Assembly (NCBI RefSeq): GCF_033170385.1
Contig: NZ_CP126170.1
Span: forward strand, 62,001 to 126,000
DNA length: 64,000 nucleotides
DNA from: Xanthomonas rydalmerensis
GTDB lineage: Bacteria > Pseudomonadota > Gammaproteobacteria > Xanthomonadales > Xanthomonadaceae
Direction: 5' to 3'
Shown: one piece after another, positions 63,407 through 64,000 of the stretch
How the letters are laid out: each line of letters starts with the position of its first letter
How positions within the stretch are numbered: the stretch's first letter is position 1
Notes under the pieces: model-generated
Databases searched by the model: none
What the model saw: only the letters and a program-made list of their open reading frames with translations
Told to the model about the DNA's origin: nothing
Program-made: the position numbers and the translations under genes

Positions 63407-63751
63407 ATGGGCTTTTCCGTCAACGACGTGGTCCCTTTCACCCTGGCGCGCGCCAACCTCTCCGAACTGGCCGACCAGGCGAAGGCCGGCGCCGAGAAGA
63501 TCATCACCAAGAACGGCGAGAGCTACGTCGCGCTGATCGACGCCGACCGGCTGGATTACTACCACCGGCTCGAGCGCGAGCGCATCCACCTGCTCTTGCT
63601 CGACGATGCGAAGCGCGGCTTGGCAGACATCGCCGCCGGCCGCACGGTCGATGCCGATGCCGCTATCAACCAACTGCAGCAGCGGCGCGCGGCCGCCAAG
63701 GCGCCCAATCCCGCAGACCCCGGCAAGCGGGCGGCCAAGAAGCGGGGTTGA
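63407..63751 (+). CDS. Type II antitoxin, Phd/YefM-like
   Basis: The 114-residue antitoxin opens with a DNA-binding domain of the prevent-host-death type: VVPFTLARANLSELADQAKAGAEKIITKNGESYVALIDADRLDYYHRL. The lysine-rich, disordered C-terminal part would wrap the toxin. It overlaps or abuts the toxin gene, forming a TA operon. AAAGGAG precedes ATG 63407, and the A/T-rich GTACAGAATCCTGTAATCAA contains a short inverted repeat (ACAGAATCCTGT at 63371-63382) that could be the autoregulatory operator. Confidence 0.88.
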   Translation: MGFSVNDVVPFTLARANLSELADQAKAGAEKIITKNGESYVALIDADRLDYYHRLERERIHLLLLDDAKRGLADIAAGRTVDADAAINQLQQRRAAAKAPNPADPGKRAAKKRG

Positions 63752-63754
63752 CCG

Positions 63755-64000
63755 TTGCATCGCGTCGAACTGACGGAGAGCTTCCTGGCGTGCCTCGACG
63801 CGATCGAAACGTTCCTGCTGGACGCCGATGCCGCCGCGGCCTTCGATGACCTGCTCGCCGAATTGCGGGCGGCCGTGATCCCGAACCTGCGGCGCTTCCC
63901 ACGCATCGGCCGGCCCTACCTGGACACCCCACTGCAATCGGTCGAAGCGCTGGCGCAACTGGCCGCATTGCCGGCGGAAGCGCCGGATGCGTTGCGCATC
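63755..64000 (+). CDS. Type II toxin, RelE/ParE-like (3' end outside window)
   Basis: The frame opens at TTG 63755, three bases after the antitoxin stop, and runs to the edge of the window (82 codons). HRVELTESFLACLDAIETFL followed by PNLRRFPRIGRPYLDTP fits RelE/ParE-superfamily toxins (helix-helix then a beta sheet with basic residues). The expected C-terminal catalytic region is missing because the window ends. TTG is an inferred start, with GGGG 6 bases upstream. Confidence 0.75.
   Translation, partial: MHRVELTESFLACLDAIETFLLDADAAAAFDDLLAELRAAVIPNLRRFPRIGRPYLDTPLQSVEALAQLAALPAEAPDALRI

Overview
The window is about 64 kb of dense, very GC-rich bacterial chromosome. It most resembles Xanthomonas or a close member of the Xanthomonadaceae. 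The pointers are GGAG-type starts, several TonB-dependent receptors, a pectin/uronate island with LacI control, an X-type T4SS effector carrying the XVIPCD secretion domain, an mlaFEDCBA operon, recCBD, and the xanthomonad short palindromes of the type GTAGGAGCGGC...GCCGCGACC. Genus is an inference from gene content; no rRNA or tRNA gene is visible.

Layout. 1-847 is the 3' end of a TonB-dependent receptor. 848-1560 holds a terminator and dispersed repeats. 1561-5945 is an iron-uptake operon (TonB receptor, two small membrane proteins, PepSY membrane protein). 6147-7970 holds a degenerate GGDEF protein and a MEKHLA protein. 8109-19477 is a uronate/pectin catabolism island: two secreted esterases, an FAH-type hydratase, a TRAP transporter (dctPQM), a LacI regulator, a VOC protein, kduI, kduD and an RpiB-family isomerase. 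Two identical 19-bp putative operators precede the hydratase and kduI. 19559-20077 encodes a stand-alone clan-CD cysteine protease related to the MARTX/RTX CPD. 20639-22360 is a CsgG/DUF4810/DUF799 lipoprotein operon whose first gene has a 1-nt frameshift.

22416-23912 holds phenylalanine hydroxylase and a divergent Lrp regulator. 24144-26345 is a siderophore receptor. 26478-28714 is an X-T4SS immunity/effector pair. 28887-34200 encodes a patatin lipoprotein, an AIM24-type protein, a class A acid phosphatase, a rhomboid protease and a TerC-family protein behind a yybP-ykoY-like Mn riboswitch. 34459-37591 carries an rRNA methyltransferase, glycerate kinase and a DUF2628 protein. 37637-42998 encodes a DUF6882 protein, an APC permease, a two-component system, an MgtC-like protein and a small unknown. 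43385-45935 holds rmuC and a glutathione peroxidase. 46089-46850 is a repeat island. 47013-51236 is the complete mla operon on the minus strand, and 51451-60873 is recC-recB-recD. The end carries a divergent SDR/TetR pair, a small lipoprotein and a toxin-antitoxin module cut by the window edge.

The most unusual features are the repeats and what they have done to genes. One palindromic repeat sits between recB and recD within a tandem duplication that left a 42-codon relic of the recD start. Two further repeat-like segments lie in frame inside recB and recD. A composite long repeat (hexanucleotide tract, about 250 bp body, hairpin) occurs three times. Other candidates for novelty are the orphan CPD-like protease, the effector/immunity pair with an unrecognised toxic domain, and an RpiB-family isomerase next to KduI.
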